Source: Plectonema cf. radiosum LEGE 06105 (GTDB taxonomy: Bacteria; Cyanobacteriota; Cyanobacteriia; Cyanobacteriales; Nostocaceae). From it: 53,277 nt of DNA. Location: positions 1-53,277 of the forward strand of contig NZ_JADEWL010000032.1 of the NCBI RefSeq assembly GCF_015207665.1. Reading direction: 5' to 3'. A program made the position numbers and the translations under genes. The notes beneath the pieces are model-generated. The model had not been told where the DNA came from, did not search any database, and saw only the letters and a program-made list of their open reading frames with translations. This document shows positions 17,340-26,377 of the stretch, piece after piece (the first letter of the stretch is position 1; each line of letters opens with the position of its first letter).

Positions 17340-17735
17340 ATGTTAGGAATATTTTTAACCACCTTAGCAACAGCATTAAGTTTGCTAATTGTAGATATAG
17401 TAGTACCAGGTGTGAACATTGCTAATTTTCCATCAGCTTTAATTGCTGGGTTGGTAATTGGTTTAATAAATGGTTCAATAAAACCTGTGATATCTACACT
17501 TTCGTTACCAGTAAATTTGGTGACATTGGGAGCTTTTTCCCTTGTAGTTAACGGACTTTGTTTCTGGTTAGCGGCTGTTTTAACTCCTGGATTTGCAGTC
17601 AAAGGAATTATTGCTTTCTTCATCGGGCCAGTAATTCTGTCTTTTGCTAATACCTTCATCAGTAACTACTTCGTGGAAAGGAATCTTCTCAAAGGTACTG
17701 AAACAAACAGTAAAGCAGAATTACCTTCTAATTAG
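17340..17735 (+). CDS. Phage holin family (YvlD-like) membrane protein
   Basis: The 131-residue protein has four hydrophobic segments: residues 1-20 with LLIVDIVVPG, 30-50, 60-80 (LVTLGAFSLVVNGLCFWLAA) and 90-115. It matches the PF04020 pattern (SLLIVDIVVPGV, NGSIKPVISTLSLPVNLVTLG). Despite the family name, these are chromosomal membrane proteins of unknown role. Just downstream lies another small membrane protein on the same strand. Confidence 0.85.
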   Translation: MLGIFLTTLATALSLLIVDIVVPGVNIANFPSALIAGLVIGLINGSIKPVISTLSLPVNLVTLGAFSLVVNGLCFWLAAVLTPGFAVKGIIAFFIGPVILSFANTFISNYFVERNLLKGTETNSKAELPSN

Positions 17736-17840
17736 TAGTTAATCAATCTTTAAATCAAAATCTATCTTTAGATAGAGTCGTAAATTTTGGTTTATCTCGA
17801 ATCAAATCAATCAATTGTAATTCAAAGAATAACGAAAAAT

Positions 17841-18017
17841 ATGAAACTTTTACTTGGTATACTTTTACCTCCCGTTGGTATTTTCTTAACTTATGGAGTT
17901 GGTCCCACTTTATTTATTAATATAGGATTGACTTTATTAGGTTGGATTCCCGGAAGCATTCATGCTGTATGGGCAATTTCCAAACGTAACGAAATGAATC
18001 GAGAAGGAACTTTATAG
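17841..18017 (+). CDS. YqaE/Pmp3-family small membrane protein
   Basis: From the ATG at 17841 the protein has 58 residues with two membrane helices (LLGILLPPVGIFLTYGV and FINIGLTLLGWIPGSIHAVW), the standard layout of YqaE/Pmp3 stress-related membrane proteins. A longer frame begins at 17787, but its extra 18 residues are polar and not part of the family, so the inner start is preferred. Confidence 0.88.
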   Translation: MKLLLGILLPPVGIFLTYGVGPTLFINIGLTLLGWIPGSIHAVWAISKRNEMNREGTL

Positions 18018-18055
18018 TTTGCTGTCTTAAGTGAGTGAACATTTTGTGTTGAAGA

Positions 18056-18082
18056 AAGGGGGGTGGATGATGTCCACCCTTT
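18056..18082 (+). terminator. Intrinsic terminator-like hairpin
   Basis: GGGTGGA (18061-18067) pairs with TCCACCC (18073-18079); the stem extends to AAAGG/CCTTT and is followed by TTGTCCAATTTTT. It lies about 40 bases after the YqaE-type gene. Confidence 0.7.
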
Positions 18083-18097
18083 GTCCAATTTTTATAG

Positions 18098-18125
18098 AAG
18101 TCGAGTTTTTTTAGAAACCCGACTT
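18098..18125. repeat. AAGTCGAGTTTTT hairpin repeat, copy 1
   Basis: AAGTCGAGTTT and AAACCCGACTT form an imperfect hairpin. Related copies lie at 34861, 35706 and 39782. Confidence 0.7.
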
Positions 18126-18280
18126 GTTAATTATTGCTAGAGCATATTTCATCTTTATGAGGCACATTTGGATGGGGGAGAATGCCTATCTCATAAGAGC
18201 TTCATCATATAATGCTGTATATTTGTGGAGAATTGCAAAATATAAAAAACATAAAAAACATAAAAAAACGTAAATTAAAA

Positions 18281-18303
18281 AGACGTAGCAATGCTACGCC
18301 TCT
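18281..18303. repeat. AGACGTAGC palindrome repeat, copy 2
   Basis: AGACGTAGC, AAT, GCTACGCCT: a near-perfect hairpin of the family at 2399 and 39858. It lies at the 3' end of the minus-strand gene at 18343. Confidence 0.7.
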
Positions 18304-18342
18304 ACATTAATATTCATCCTAAAAGAGTAATTAATTTTTTAG

Positions 18343-19107
18343 CTATTTTTCTTTTAACCATTCAGCAGTTGTTAAAAGTAACTCTCTTAATTTTTGTTTT
18401 AGCTGACGTTCTTTCTTAGCAAAGGATGTACCGGCTTCACCAAGTTTAGTTTCCATATCAGAATGCTTTTCTTTGACTTGAGAAACCATCTCTGTTGCTT
18501 GGGGACGAGCTTTTTCGTACCAGGTTTTAGCATCATTCAAATAAGTTTGTACATCAACGGAATCTCCACCATATCGTGCAGCTAAATTAGCTTTGACAAC
18601 AGCGATTTGCGCTTGTAATTGAGCATAACGTTTCTTTAATAAAGAGACTTCTTCGCTATTTTTTATATTCTCAACCGCAGATTGAATTGCACTTTGAGCT
18701 TCTGTTGATTTTTCTTGAGTTGTGTCTTGAATTTCTGTCAAAATCCCTTCAACTTCTTGCTGAATTTTATCTTCTTCATCATCCAATTGAGCTTGTAATT
18801 GCTTAACTTCTGTCTGAGTTTTATTTAAAGCTTCCCGTCGCTTACTATTAATAGCTTCCACAGCACCTTCAATAGATGCTGTCACTTCTTCTTTAATTTC
18901 ACTACCTTTACCTTGTACATTTTCAACTACAGCAGAAACAGCATCTTTGACAAGTACCCGAAGTTCAACAGAACCTTCTTTAAATTCCGAAACAACTCCA
19001 CCAACGGCAAGTCGAACAATTTCTCTAATTCGATCAATTCTTTGTTGTCCAGTTTCTTTGACTTGCTGTAAATCTGTTTTAATTTGCTCTTTGATATTGT
19101 TAGCCAT
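18343..19107 (-). CDS. Amphipathic coiled-coil protein (LEA/apolipoprotein-like)
   Basis: The 254-residue protein is almost wholly charged amphipathic helix, rich in Glu, Lys, Gln and Ala, with no hydrophobic segment or signal peptide. Long coiled coils are likely in 90-180 and again near 205-245. Such composition resembles stress-related LEA-like or phasin-like helical proteins, but no family was firmly recognised. It is transcribed divergently from the cytochrome c6-like gene. Confidence 0.7.
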   Translation of the reverse strand: MANNIKEQIKTDLQQVKETGQQRIDRIREIVRLAVGGVVSEFKEGSVELRVLVKDAVSAVVENVQGKGSEIKEEVTASIEGAVEAINSKRREALNKTQTEVKQLQAQLDDEEDKIQQEVEGILTEIQDTTQEKSTEAQSAIQSAVENIKNSEEVSLLKKRYAQLQAQIAVVKANLAARYGGDSVDVQTYLNDAKTWYEKARPQATEMVSQVKEKHSDMETKLGEAGTSFAKKERQLKQKLRELLLTTAEWLKEK

Positions 19108-19340
19108 ATTCTATACCTATGCAAAATAATTTAGAAGTTTTTGTTGACATCATGTCTCTTCTATATAGTGACTTACTATTTTATCTAGTGGTACATCCTT
19201 TAGATAGAAAATGGTTGTCAAAATTAAATATTTATTTCATAAAAGATATCTTTAGTAGTTGTAAAGTGGTAATTGATGAATCACACCCTTTGAGTGATAA
19301 AGTTAAATATGACTTAAGCTTAAAGTTAATTTTGAGAAAA

Positions 19341-19676
19341 ATGATAACTGCGATCAAGTTTTTATTGTTAACGTATTTATTATTGATAATCGCTTTGCAA
19401 CAACCAGCTTTCGCGGATACAACTGATGGAGCAAAAATATTTGCAGCAAATTGCGCTGGTTGTCATATTAATGGTGGTAATATTATCCGACGCGGCAAAA
19501 ATTTGCAAATGAAGGCTTTAAAAAAATATAATATGGATTCTATAGAGGCTATTTCTGATATTGTGACCTACGGTAAAAACAATATGTCAGCCTACAAAGA
19601 CCGTTTGAGCGAATCAGAAATCCAAACTGTAGCCACCTATGTTTTAAACCAAGCTGAAAATAATTGGCGAAAGTAA
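19341..19676 (+). CDS. Cytochrome c6-like c-type cytochrome
   Basis: From the ATG at 19341 the precursor has 111 residues: a signal peptide (KFLLLTYLLLIIALQQ, cleavage at AFA-D after residue 25) and an 86-residue mature protein. Heme is attached at CAGCH (38-42) and the likely sixth ligand is Met82 in NNMSAY. SIEAISDIVTYGKNNM and the ending VATYVLNQAENNW are typical of cytochrome c6, the lumenal carrier between cytochrome b6f and photosystem I or oxidase. MSAY replaces the usual MPAF, so it may be a divergent paralogue rather than the main PetJ. An in-frame extension back to 19119 lacks cytochrome features and would bury the signal peptide, so it was rejected. Confidence 0.88.
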   Translation: MITAIKFLLLTYLLLIIALQQPAFADTTDGAKIFAANCAGCHINGGNIIRRGKNLQMKALKKYNMDSIEAISDIVTYGKNNMSAYKDRLSESEIQTVATYVLNQAENNWRK

Positions 19677-19683
19677 GAAGGAA

Positions 19684-19789
19684 TTAGTGGACAGTTGACA
19701 GTGGACAGTTAACCTTCGACCTTTGACCTTTGACCTTCGACCTTTGACCTTTGACCTTCGACCTTTGACCTTTGACCTTTAACCTATTT
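19684..19789. repeat. STRR (CCTTTGA/CCTTCGA)n abutting a start codon
   Basis: About a dozen CCTTTGA or CCTTCGA heptamers (about 19712-19787), after TGGACAGT-type repeats, end two bases or so before the P450 ATG. No Shine-Dalgarno is present. Confidence 0.9.
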
Positions 19790-19791
19790 AA

Positions 19792-21270
19792 ATGGCTACT
19801 ACTGTTAATCTACCAAAATTAAATGTACCCGGACCGGCTGTAAATCCAATTTTAGGTCGTTTACCCCTAGTTTTACGCTTTGGTAAAGATTCTATCGGAT
19901 ATACGCGCCGTTTATTTGAAACTTATGGTTCCATTGTCTCTATGACGGCAGGAGGTGGTACTAATATATACTCACCCCTTGCAGAATGTCCCGGTACGGT
20001 TTTTACTTGTGGTGCGGAAAATGTACGTACTGTCACTAGTCAGCACGAAATTTATTATAAATATCCGTTATCTGCAAAAATGTACAGGAAGCGGAATGAC
20101 TCACCGCGAACAGAACCTTTAAAGCATTTTGGTGTGGGTTTATTCGGTGTAAATGGTGCAACTCATCGCCAACACCGTCAACTTTTAATGCCAGCTTTTC
20201 ACAAGCAACGTATTGATTCTTACCGCGATGATATGATTGCTATTACTCAATCGGTACTTGAGAAATTAATTATTGATAACCCAATTGATATTGCTCAAGT
20301 AATGCGACTTCTTACCCTACGAGTAGCGACTAAAACCTTATTTGGTAGCGATGTTGGTGAACAAGGAGCAAAAAGTGGTGAAATTTTACAACAAGCATTG
20401 GGGCTGAATGGAAACTTGGCGATCGCTCTTTTACCTTTTGATATTCCAGGGCTACCTTATCATAAATTACTCAACTTATTCGCGCAACTTGATGAAGAAA
20501 TGCGTCAGCTAATTCGCCGCAAACGTGCTAATAATAAAGATGATGGAGATGTGATTTCGATGTTAATTCGAGCGCGAGATGCGGAAACAGGATTGACATT
20601 AAACGAAGATGAACTTTTAGGACACGCAGGGGTTATATTTGCAGCAGGACATGAAACTAGTGCAAATGCACTGACTTGGACGCTATTTCTTTTATCACAA
20701 CATCCAAAAATAGCCCAAGATGTAGTTGATGAACTGCAAAGCGTATTAAAAGGAGAAGCCCCAACCGTAGAACAATTACAAAAATTGCCTTTATTAGAAA
20801 GAGTGATTAAAGAAAGTATGCGGGTGTTGACACCAGTACCTTGGAATGGTAGGGTTACTTCCCAAACAACAGAACTCGGAGGTTATGAATTACCAAAAGG
20901 AACAGAAGTTTTTGTGAGTATTTACCAAACCCATCATATGCCTGAAATTTATTCCCAACCGGAGAAATTTGCTCCCCAAAGATGGGAAAAATTTGAACCA
21001 ACAATGTTTGAGTATAACCCTTTCAGCGCCGGAAGTCGTATCTGTATAGGGGCAGGTTTTGCCATGATGGAAATCAAAATTGTATTATCAATATTATTGC
21101 AAAAATACCGTTTAGAATACATACCCAGTCAAACAATAGACCGTTTTGGAGTAATTGTCATGTCACCTAAAAACGGTCTTCAAATGATTGTTCGCAAACA
21201 AGACCGTAATTTTACTCAAGGAGTCGGTGGAGTAAAAGGAAACGTGCGTGAAATGGTGGAAGTTAGTTGA
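19792..21270 (+). CDS. Cytochrome P450
   Basis: A heme-thiolate monooxygenase of 492 residues. The oxygen-binding I-helix motif AGHETS is at 285-290, the K-helix ExxR is E341-S-M-R344, and the heme loop FSAGSRICIG (411-420) carries the ligand Cys418. There is no N-terminal membrane anchor, so it is probably soluble. Substrate unknown; cyanobacterial relatives act on fatty acids, terpenoids or carotenoids. Its start codon directly follows heptamer repeats. Confidence 0.95.
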   Translation: MATTVNLPKLNVPGPAVNPILGRLPLVLRFGKDSIGYTRRLFETYGSIVSMTAGGGTNIYSPLAECPGTVFTCGAENVRTVTSQHEIYYKYPLSAKMYRKRNDSPRTEPLKHFGVGLFGVNGATHRQHRQLLMPAFHKQRIDSYRDDMIAITQSVLEKLIIDNPIDIAQVMRLLTLRVATKTLFGSDVGEQGAKSGEILQQALGLNGNLAIALLPFDIPGLPYHKLLNLFAQLDEEMRQLIRRKRANNKDDGDVISMLIRARDAETGLTLNEDELLGHAGVIFAAGHETSANALTWTLFLLSQHPKIAQDVVDELQSVLKGEAPTVEQLQKLPLLERVIKESMRVLTPVPWNGRVTSQTTELGGYELPKGTEVFVSIYQTHHMPEIYSQPEKFAPQRWEKFEPTMFEYNPFSAGSRICIGAGFAMMEIKIVLSILLQKYRLEYIPSQTIDRFGVIVMSPKNGLQMIVRKQDRNFTQGVGGVKGNVREMVEVS

Positions 21271-21336
21271 CAGTGGACAGTTGACAGTTAACCTTTAACC
21301 TTTAACCTTAAACCTTTGACCTTTATTTGACCTTTA
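21268..21336. repeat. STRR between P450 and wzc-like gene
   Basis: GACAGTT and CCTTTAA/CCTTTGA heptamers fill the gap between the convergent P450 and Wzc-like genes. No hairpin terminator was seen. Confidence 0.85.
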
Positions 21337-21338
21337 AC

Positions 21339-23516
21339 CTAATAATATCCATAAGGCTTAGTCGCTTTATCTCCATTAATCACCATACCCAAAACATTGG
21401 TTCGAGCCATTTCTAAATGTTCTATGGCTTGCATCATTGCTGAACGGTCTGTTTGATGTATTCTAGCTACAAGTACAACACCATTCGTATGAGGTGCAAG
21501 TAAATTAGCATCAGCTAAACCTACTAAAGGAGGAGTATCATAAATCACTAAATCAAAGGTGGAGTGTAAATCTTCCATGATTTGCTTCATTTTTTGCGAA
21601 GAAAGCAATTTGGTGGGGTCAGGAGGAATGGGACCTGCGGTGATTACAGATAATCCACCTAATGAAGATATTTCTCGAATAGCCGTTTCTCTCGGTATAT
21701 TCCCGGAAATTAAATTACTTAATCCCCAGAGATTGTTTAAATTAGCTAAATCATGAATTTGAGGTCGTCGCATATCTGCATCTACTAATAATACACGTCT
21801 TCCCATTGCACAAGCGGTTTGTGCTAAATTAAATGCAACTGTAGACTTACCGTCTCCGGACATCGCAGAACTAATAACTAAAGAATTAATCGCTTCATCG
21901 GAACTGAGTAATTGAAGGTTAGTATGCAGAACTCGAAATGCTTCTGAAAATCTGGATGATTCAACATATTGCTGAATAACTGTCTCACGACGGGGAACAA
22001 TTTTCGCAAAATCCGAGTTGCTTTGAGGAAGTACATTTAGTGTTTTTTCAACAAAATTTTCTTCTGAAGCAAGTTGTTTTTGACTATATGGTAATTGTTT
22101 TTCAAAAGGAATATTTGCGAGCAGTGGTAGTCTAATTTTTTCTCTAAAAGCTTCTATGGAATGGTATCGATTATCTAGCTTTTCAATCAATAGTCCGCTA
22201 CCAATTCCTAAGAGAGTACTCGCAACAAATCCTAAAATTAAATTACGTGGAATGCTCGGAGATATAGGAATTTCTGGCTGAATTGGTGCTTGAATTAATT
22301 GCCAAGGAACTTGTGTTTGTGCTGCTTCAATTTGCAGTTTTTCACGAGTAGCTAAAAACCGACTTAAACTATCAGTCGCTGCTTGTAATTCCGTATTTAG
22401 TTCAGTATATTTTCGATTAATATAGGGGGATTGCTCAATTTTTTTATTAAGTTGTTGTTCTTTTGCGCTAAGTGCTTGACTTTGCTGTTGTAAATTTTGT
22501 AATTCGGAAGCCGCTTGAGCGCGTTTTATATATAAAACTCGTTGTGCTTCTTGATTTAGTAAAGGTAATAATTTTTGCCGTTTCTCTTGTAGATTTTGAA
22601 TGGGAATGCTTTCCTCACGGAAACGTGTAGATTCATCAGCAATCTGAGTTTCTAATTGACGCAACTGGATAATCAATTGTTGATATACTGGTGCATCATT
22701 CAGTACTGCTAATGCTCCTTGTTGAGTTTGTAAGCTATTAAAATATGAGTAGGCTTTTGCTAATTCTTGGTCAGCTACTACTCGTTTTTCTGATAATATT
22801 TTAAGTTGGTTAGCAATCTGTTCCGATTGAGTTTCCGGCTGTAAAAAATCGTTTTTTTCTCTAAATATTTGTAATTCTTCCTGAATTTTATTTACACGTT
22901 TTTGGATAGGTGGTAATTGAGTTTCTACAAAATTAATACCCTGACGTAAGTTAGTTTGACGGTGTTCTAAACTGTATTTTAAATAAGCTTGAGCTAGTTT
23001 ATCTAATACAAATTTTATTTTAACTTTGTCGTTATCTTGGTAAACTACTTCTATAATTTTTGTTTCACCCAATCGAATAATACGAAGAGATTCGAGTAAA
23101 GTTTTATAGTCAATATCTCCATAAGAGGTTCGTAAATCCTCAACAATTTCTGTCATCAATTCAGGACTTTTAAGTACCTGAATTTGAGTTTCATAATCTA
23201 ACCCTGGCTTAGTTAAACTTCCTTCAAGAAGTGTAGGAACTTTATTTTCTTCGCTGTTTACAGGTTCGGCTAAAATTTGAAACTTAGCTTCATATTGTGG
23301 TTCTTGATTGAGAGTGAAAGTCACAACACCAGCCATTACCAGACAAGAAATCCCAAGGATTGCAAAACTTCGCCGCTTGAGAATAGTGAAGAATTGACGC
23401 AAATCCCAATCTTCTCCCTCAGCTTCCATCCAAGGTATAGATTGAGCTTGTAGCAACTGAGGTGCATAGTCTGTATCTCGATTACCAGATGAGGGCTTAA
23501 AAGAATATGTCTCCAT
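21339..23516 (-). CDS. Wzc-type polysaccharide co-polymerase / BY-kinase
   Basis: This inner-membrane protein governs chain length and export of exopolysaccharide and autophosphorylates on C-terminal tyrosines. In the 725 residues: Wzz domain with TM1 at about 50-70, a long periplasmic coiled coil (about 190-400), TM2 at about 425-445 just after the Pro-rich PIQPEIPISPSIP, and a cytoplasmic kinase from about 540. The kinase has Walker A SGDGKST (553-559), Walker A' VLLVDADMRRP (575-585) and Walker B LVIYDTPP (656-663). The C-terminus PYGYY supplies a short tyrosine cluster. Co-polymerase and kinase are fused in one chain. It stands divergently to the glycosyltransferase cluster. Confidence 0.93.
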   Translation of the reverse strand: METYSFKPSSGNRDTDYAPQLLQAQSIPWMEAEGEDWDLRQFFTILKRRSFAILGISCLVMAGVVTFTLNQEPQYEAKFQILAEPVNSEENKVPTLLEGSLTKPGLDYETQIQVLKSPELMTEIVEDLRTSYGDIDYKTLLESLRIIRLGETKIIEVVYQDNDKVKIKFVLDKLAQAYLKYSLEHRQTNLRQGINFVETQLPPIQKRVNKIQEELQIFREKNDFLQPETQSEQIANQLKILSEKRVVADQELAKAYSYFNSLQTQQGALAVLNDAPVYQQLIIQLRQLETQIADESTRFREESIPIQNLQEKRQKLLPLLNQEAQRVLYIKRAQAASELQNLQQQSQALSAKEQQLNKKIEQSPYINRKYTELNTELQAATDSLSRFLATREKLQIEAAQTQVPWQLIQAPIQPEIPISPSIPRNLILGFVASTLLGIGSGLLIEKLDNRYHSIEAFREKIRLPLLANIPFEKQLPYSQKQLASEENFVEKTLNVLPQSNSDFAKIVPRRETVIQQYVESSRFSEAFRVLHTNLQLLSSDEAINSLVISSAMSGDGKSTVAFNLAQTACAMGRRVLLVDADMRRPQIHDLANLNNLWGLSNLISGNIPRETAIREISSLGGLSVITAGPIPPDPTKLLSSQKMKQIMEDLHSTFDLVIYDTPPLVGLADANLLAPHTNGVVLVARIHQTDRSAMMQAIEHLEMARTNVLGMVINGDKATKPYGYY

Positions 23517-24220
23517 TGCTTCTTCACACTTACTAAAAATCTAAACCATACATGAGCATAAACACTGCTATTCCAAGTGCTTTAAAGCAAAATATTAACC
23601 TTATCTGTAACATAATGACTTCCTTGAATTTACGTAGATTTTTAATTTTTTTATAGTAGGGAATAGAGAGTAGGGAATAGTATCCGGCGGTTCAAACCGC
23701 AGCTATACAAACGAAACCCGTCTGCACGGGTTTAAAATTCATTAATGTTTAATAACTTGTTCCAAGACTCTGGCTTGGAATAAAGGATTGGAAGCGGAGC
23801 CTCGAAAATTTCTTCCCCAGGCTCTTCCTAGGGATGAGAACAATGCTGATATTTTTTTAACTCTGTTTAACGAAAATTAACGAATATCAAAAATATCAGT
23901 TTTTGAACCGTAGAATCTCAGAAAATATTTCTGTTTTTTTTGAAAAATTAGTATATTTACTGAAGTATTATTCATAACCAATCTCTATAAATAGTTAAAG
24001 AAAAATCTAATACTTGCGAATTTTTACACAGTTATCTTATCTACTATTTATAAAAGCAATTTGTTTTTACAGTTATTACTCAGGTGTTACGGGATTCTTT
24101 AAAATTATGTGAATTTTACAGAAACAAAGATATGTAAACTTTTCGTAATTTTGTGATAAATTATGTTTTTTTGGGCAAATTAAAATTAAGTTCCCAATAA
24201 TTTTTGGTAAAAAAAATAAG
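23517..24220. promoter_or_regulatory. Divergent control region of the polysaccharide locus
   Basis: Seven hundred bases between the Wzc-like gene (minus) and the first glycosyltransferase (plus), probably holding both promoters. No binding site was firmly identified. It contains GTAGGGAATAG repeats (23655-23680) and hairpin repeats listed separately; the last 350 bases are AT-rich. Confidence 0.45.
23687..23733. repeat. Paired hairpin repeat
   Basis: GCGGTTCAAACCGC (23687-23700) is a palindrome, and AAACCCGT-CTGC-ACGGGTTT follows within 20 bases with an 8-bp stem. Downstream, GTTCCAAGACTCTGGCTTGG (about 23760-23779) is a third, weaker inverted repeat. These look like small dispersed non-coding repeats of Nostocales type. 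Confidence 0.6.
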
Positions 24221-25531
24221 ATGACTAAATCTTTTGAAAGATTAAAAACACCTATTCTAAGTAAATATGATCAACTCCAAGATGTCACTCCGGATTTTCT
24301 AAAAATTGGACAGTTAATTAAATTATCTGTGATTACCCAGTTTTTTCCACCAGACTACGCTCCAACGGGACAGTTAATTGAGGAGTTAGTGACTCATTTA
24401 GGTAAACAGGGTGTAGATATCGAAGTTTTTACCGGACAACCTGGTTATGCTTTCGAGAATAATAATGCTCCTGTTGTTGAAGTTTGTGGAAAAGTCAAAA
24501 TCAAACGCTCCCGTACCACACAACTTTGGTCTAAAAGAATTCGCGGTAAAGCTGTAAATGGAGTGTTATTTACCCTGCGCTCAGCTTTGTATTTGGTTTC
24601 TGCTGCTCGCGATCGCAATACAATTTTGCTAACTACAGCCCCTCCATTTTTGCCTGTTTTAGGTTATTTAGCTCATATCCTATTCGGACTCAGTTATATT
24701 TGCATACTTTATGATTTGTATCCAGATATTGCTGTTGCTCTCGATGTAGTACCAAAACAACATTGGTTAACTCAACTATGGAAAGCTGTTAATAGAAGGG
24801 TATTGCGAAAAGCGTCCGGAATCATAGTTCTTAGCCCTGCAATGAAACGACAGGTGGTAGCAAATTATCCGGAGGTAGCCGATAAAATATCCGTGATTCA
24901 CAGTTGGGCAAATACCCAAAAGATTGTACCAATTGCCAAAGAAGATAATTGGTTTGCTCAAAGACACGCACTGGTAAATAAATTTACAGTCCTGTACTCA
25001 GGCAACATGGGTCGATGTCATGATATACAAACTATGTTAGAGGCTGCTAAATATTTGCAAGATGAGCCTATTCAGTTTGTATGTATAGGTGGTGGAGCAA
25101 AACGCGAACGGCTGATTAAACAGGTAAAACGATTAGGATTAAAAAACTTTTTATTCCTTCCCTATCAACAACGACAGGATTTACCTTACTCGTTGACAGC
25201 TTGTGATTTATCCTTAGTAAGCGTGGATGCGGGTATGGAGAGTTTAGTTGCTCCCAGTAAACTTTATCCAGCTTTAGCCACAGGAAGACCAGTAGCAGTT
25301 ATCTGTCCAGAGCATTCGTACTTAAAACAGTTGATTGCAGATGGAGATTGCGGTGAAACTTTTGAAAATGGAGATAGTCACGGTTTAGCAGAGTATATCC
25401 GTCAGTTGAGTCAGGATAGTATTTTAGCACATAAAACTGGAAAAGCTGCGCGTAAATACGTAGAGTCATATTTTACTTCTGAAGTGATTTCTCAGCAATA
25501 TTATGATGTATTATTGCAAGCGATAACCTGA
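24221..25531 (+). CDS. Glycosyltransferase family 4 (WbuB/WcaI-like)
   Basis: The 436-residue GT-B protein: N-terminal Rossmann half with FFPPDYAPTGQLIEELVTHL, typical of WcaI/WbuB-type transferases; C-terminal half with VLYSGNMGRCHDI, FLPYQQRQDLPYSLTACDLSLV and the donor-binding ESLVAPSKLYPALATGRP. It transfers a sugar from a nucleotide sugar to a lipid-linked acceptor at the cytoplasmic membrane. It is first in a plus-strand run of polysaccharide genes. An extra 30 residues precede the usual start of the fold. Confidence 0.92.
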   Translation: MTKSFERLKTPILSKYDQLQDVTPDFLKIGQLIKLSVITQFFPPDYAPTGQLIEELVTHLGKQGVDIEVFTGQPGYAFENNNAPVVEVCGKVKIKRSRTTQLWSKRIRGKAVNGVLFTLRSALYLVSAARDRNTILLTTAPPFLPVLGYLAHILFGLSYICILYDLYPDIAVALDVVPKQHWLTQLWKAVNRRVLRKASGIIVLSPAMKRQVVANYPEVADKISVIHSWANTQKIVPIAKEDNWFAQRHALVNKFTVLYSGNMGRCHDIQTMLEAAKYLQDEPIQFVCIGGGAKRERLIKQVKRLGLKNFLFLPYQQRQDLPYSLTACDLSLVSVDAGMESLVAPSKLYPALATGRPVAVICPEHSYLKQLIADGDCGETFENGDSHGLAEYIRQLSQDSILAHKTGKAARKYVESYFTSEVISQQYYDVLLQAIT

Positions 25532-25789
25532 TAGATATTCTGTAAAGGAAAAGTGCATCTGCCATAATAGATACCATTTAGTAGTTGTGATGAATTTAGT
25601 TTTAATTGGTTAGTTTCTCTTGCAAAATATATTTATAGTACTCCACCACATCAGTTATGACAGGTTCGTAGTTGCGATTTATCGCTCAAATCAAGGGCGC
25701 GCATTCTAACTACAAACATTTAAATTTAATGACACAGACCACTAGTAAGTTTAGTAGTAAATTTAGAGTTTGTTAATCGGAGTTAAATC
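25532..25789. repeat. Intergenic region with dispersed repeat, copy 2
   Basis: 25678-25721 is the inverted counterpart of 5128-5171. The similarity reaches to about 25740. The rest shows no element; CGGAG about eight bases before the cysC start is its ribosome binding site. Confidence 0.65.
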
Positions 25790-26341
25790 ATGAACAATAA
25801 AGGTGTAACAGTTTGGCTGACAGGTTTGAGTGGTGCGGGTAAAACGACAATTGCTAGACGTATCGAAGCAGAACTCAAAGCTCGAAATTATCAAGTTGAG
25901 GTTTTAGATGGTGACTTAATCAGAACTTGGTTGTCTCAGGGATTGGGTTTTAGTAAAAAAGACCGCGACATCAATGTGCGTCGGGTAGGATTTGTAGCTA
26001 ATTTACTTAGTCGTAATGGAGTTGTCGTAATTGCTGCAATGATTAGTCCTTATCAGGAAATTAGAGATGAAATCCGAGCTATTAACAAAGATTTTGTTGA
26101 AGTTCACGTGAATGCACCTTTAGAATTGTGTGAAGCGCGAGATGTCAAGGGGTTGTATGCTAAAGCGAGAAGCGGAGAAATCAAGGGTTTTACGGGTATA
26201 GATGACCCTTATGAAGTTCCTTTGCATCCAGAGGTTGTTTGTGAGAGTGGGGAGGAAACTGTGGAGGAAAGTGCTAAGAAGGTGATTGGTACTTTGGAAG
26301 AGTTGGGTTATGTTCGGGTTGCAGTTGAGTATCAGATATAG
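25790..26341 (+). CDS. cysC: Adenylylsulfate (APS) kinase
   Basis: APS kinase phosphorylates APS to PAPS, the sulfate donor of sulfotransferases. In the 183 residues: P-loop GLSGAGKT (12-19), DGDLIRTWLSQGLGFSKKDR, the ISPYQEIRDEIR active-site segment, and KGLYAKARSGEIKGFTGIDD. It is not fused to ATP sulfurylase, and no other sulfur assimilation gene is near. Its position between a glycosyltransferase and a flippase, with a sulfotransferase two genes on, suggests it supplies PAPS for polymer sulfation. Confidence 0.95.
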   Translation: MNNKGVTVWLTGLSGAGKTTIARRIEAELKARNYQVEVLDGDLIRTWLSQGLGFSKKDRDINVRRVGFVANLLSRNGVVVIAAMISPYQEIRDEIRAINKDFVEVHVNAPLELCEARDVKGLYAKARSGEIKGFTGIDDPYEVPLHPEVVCESGEETVEESAKKVIGTLEELGYVRVAVEYQI

Positions 26342-26377
26342 GTGGTTAGTTAGGGTTTTCTTTACAGTGGGAGTGTG

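Noticed and set aside
17340-17735. Prophage, suggested by a holin-family match
   Set aside because: The YvlD-type family is a chromosomal membrane protein group and no other phage gene is nearby.
19119-19340. N-terminal extension of the cytochrome c6-like gene
   Set aside because: It would place 74 unrelated residues before a normal signal peptide; the ATG at 19341 fits the family.
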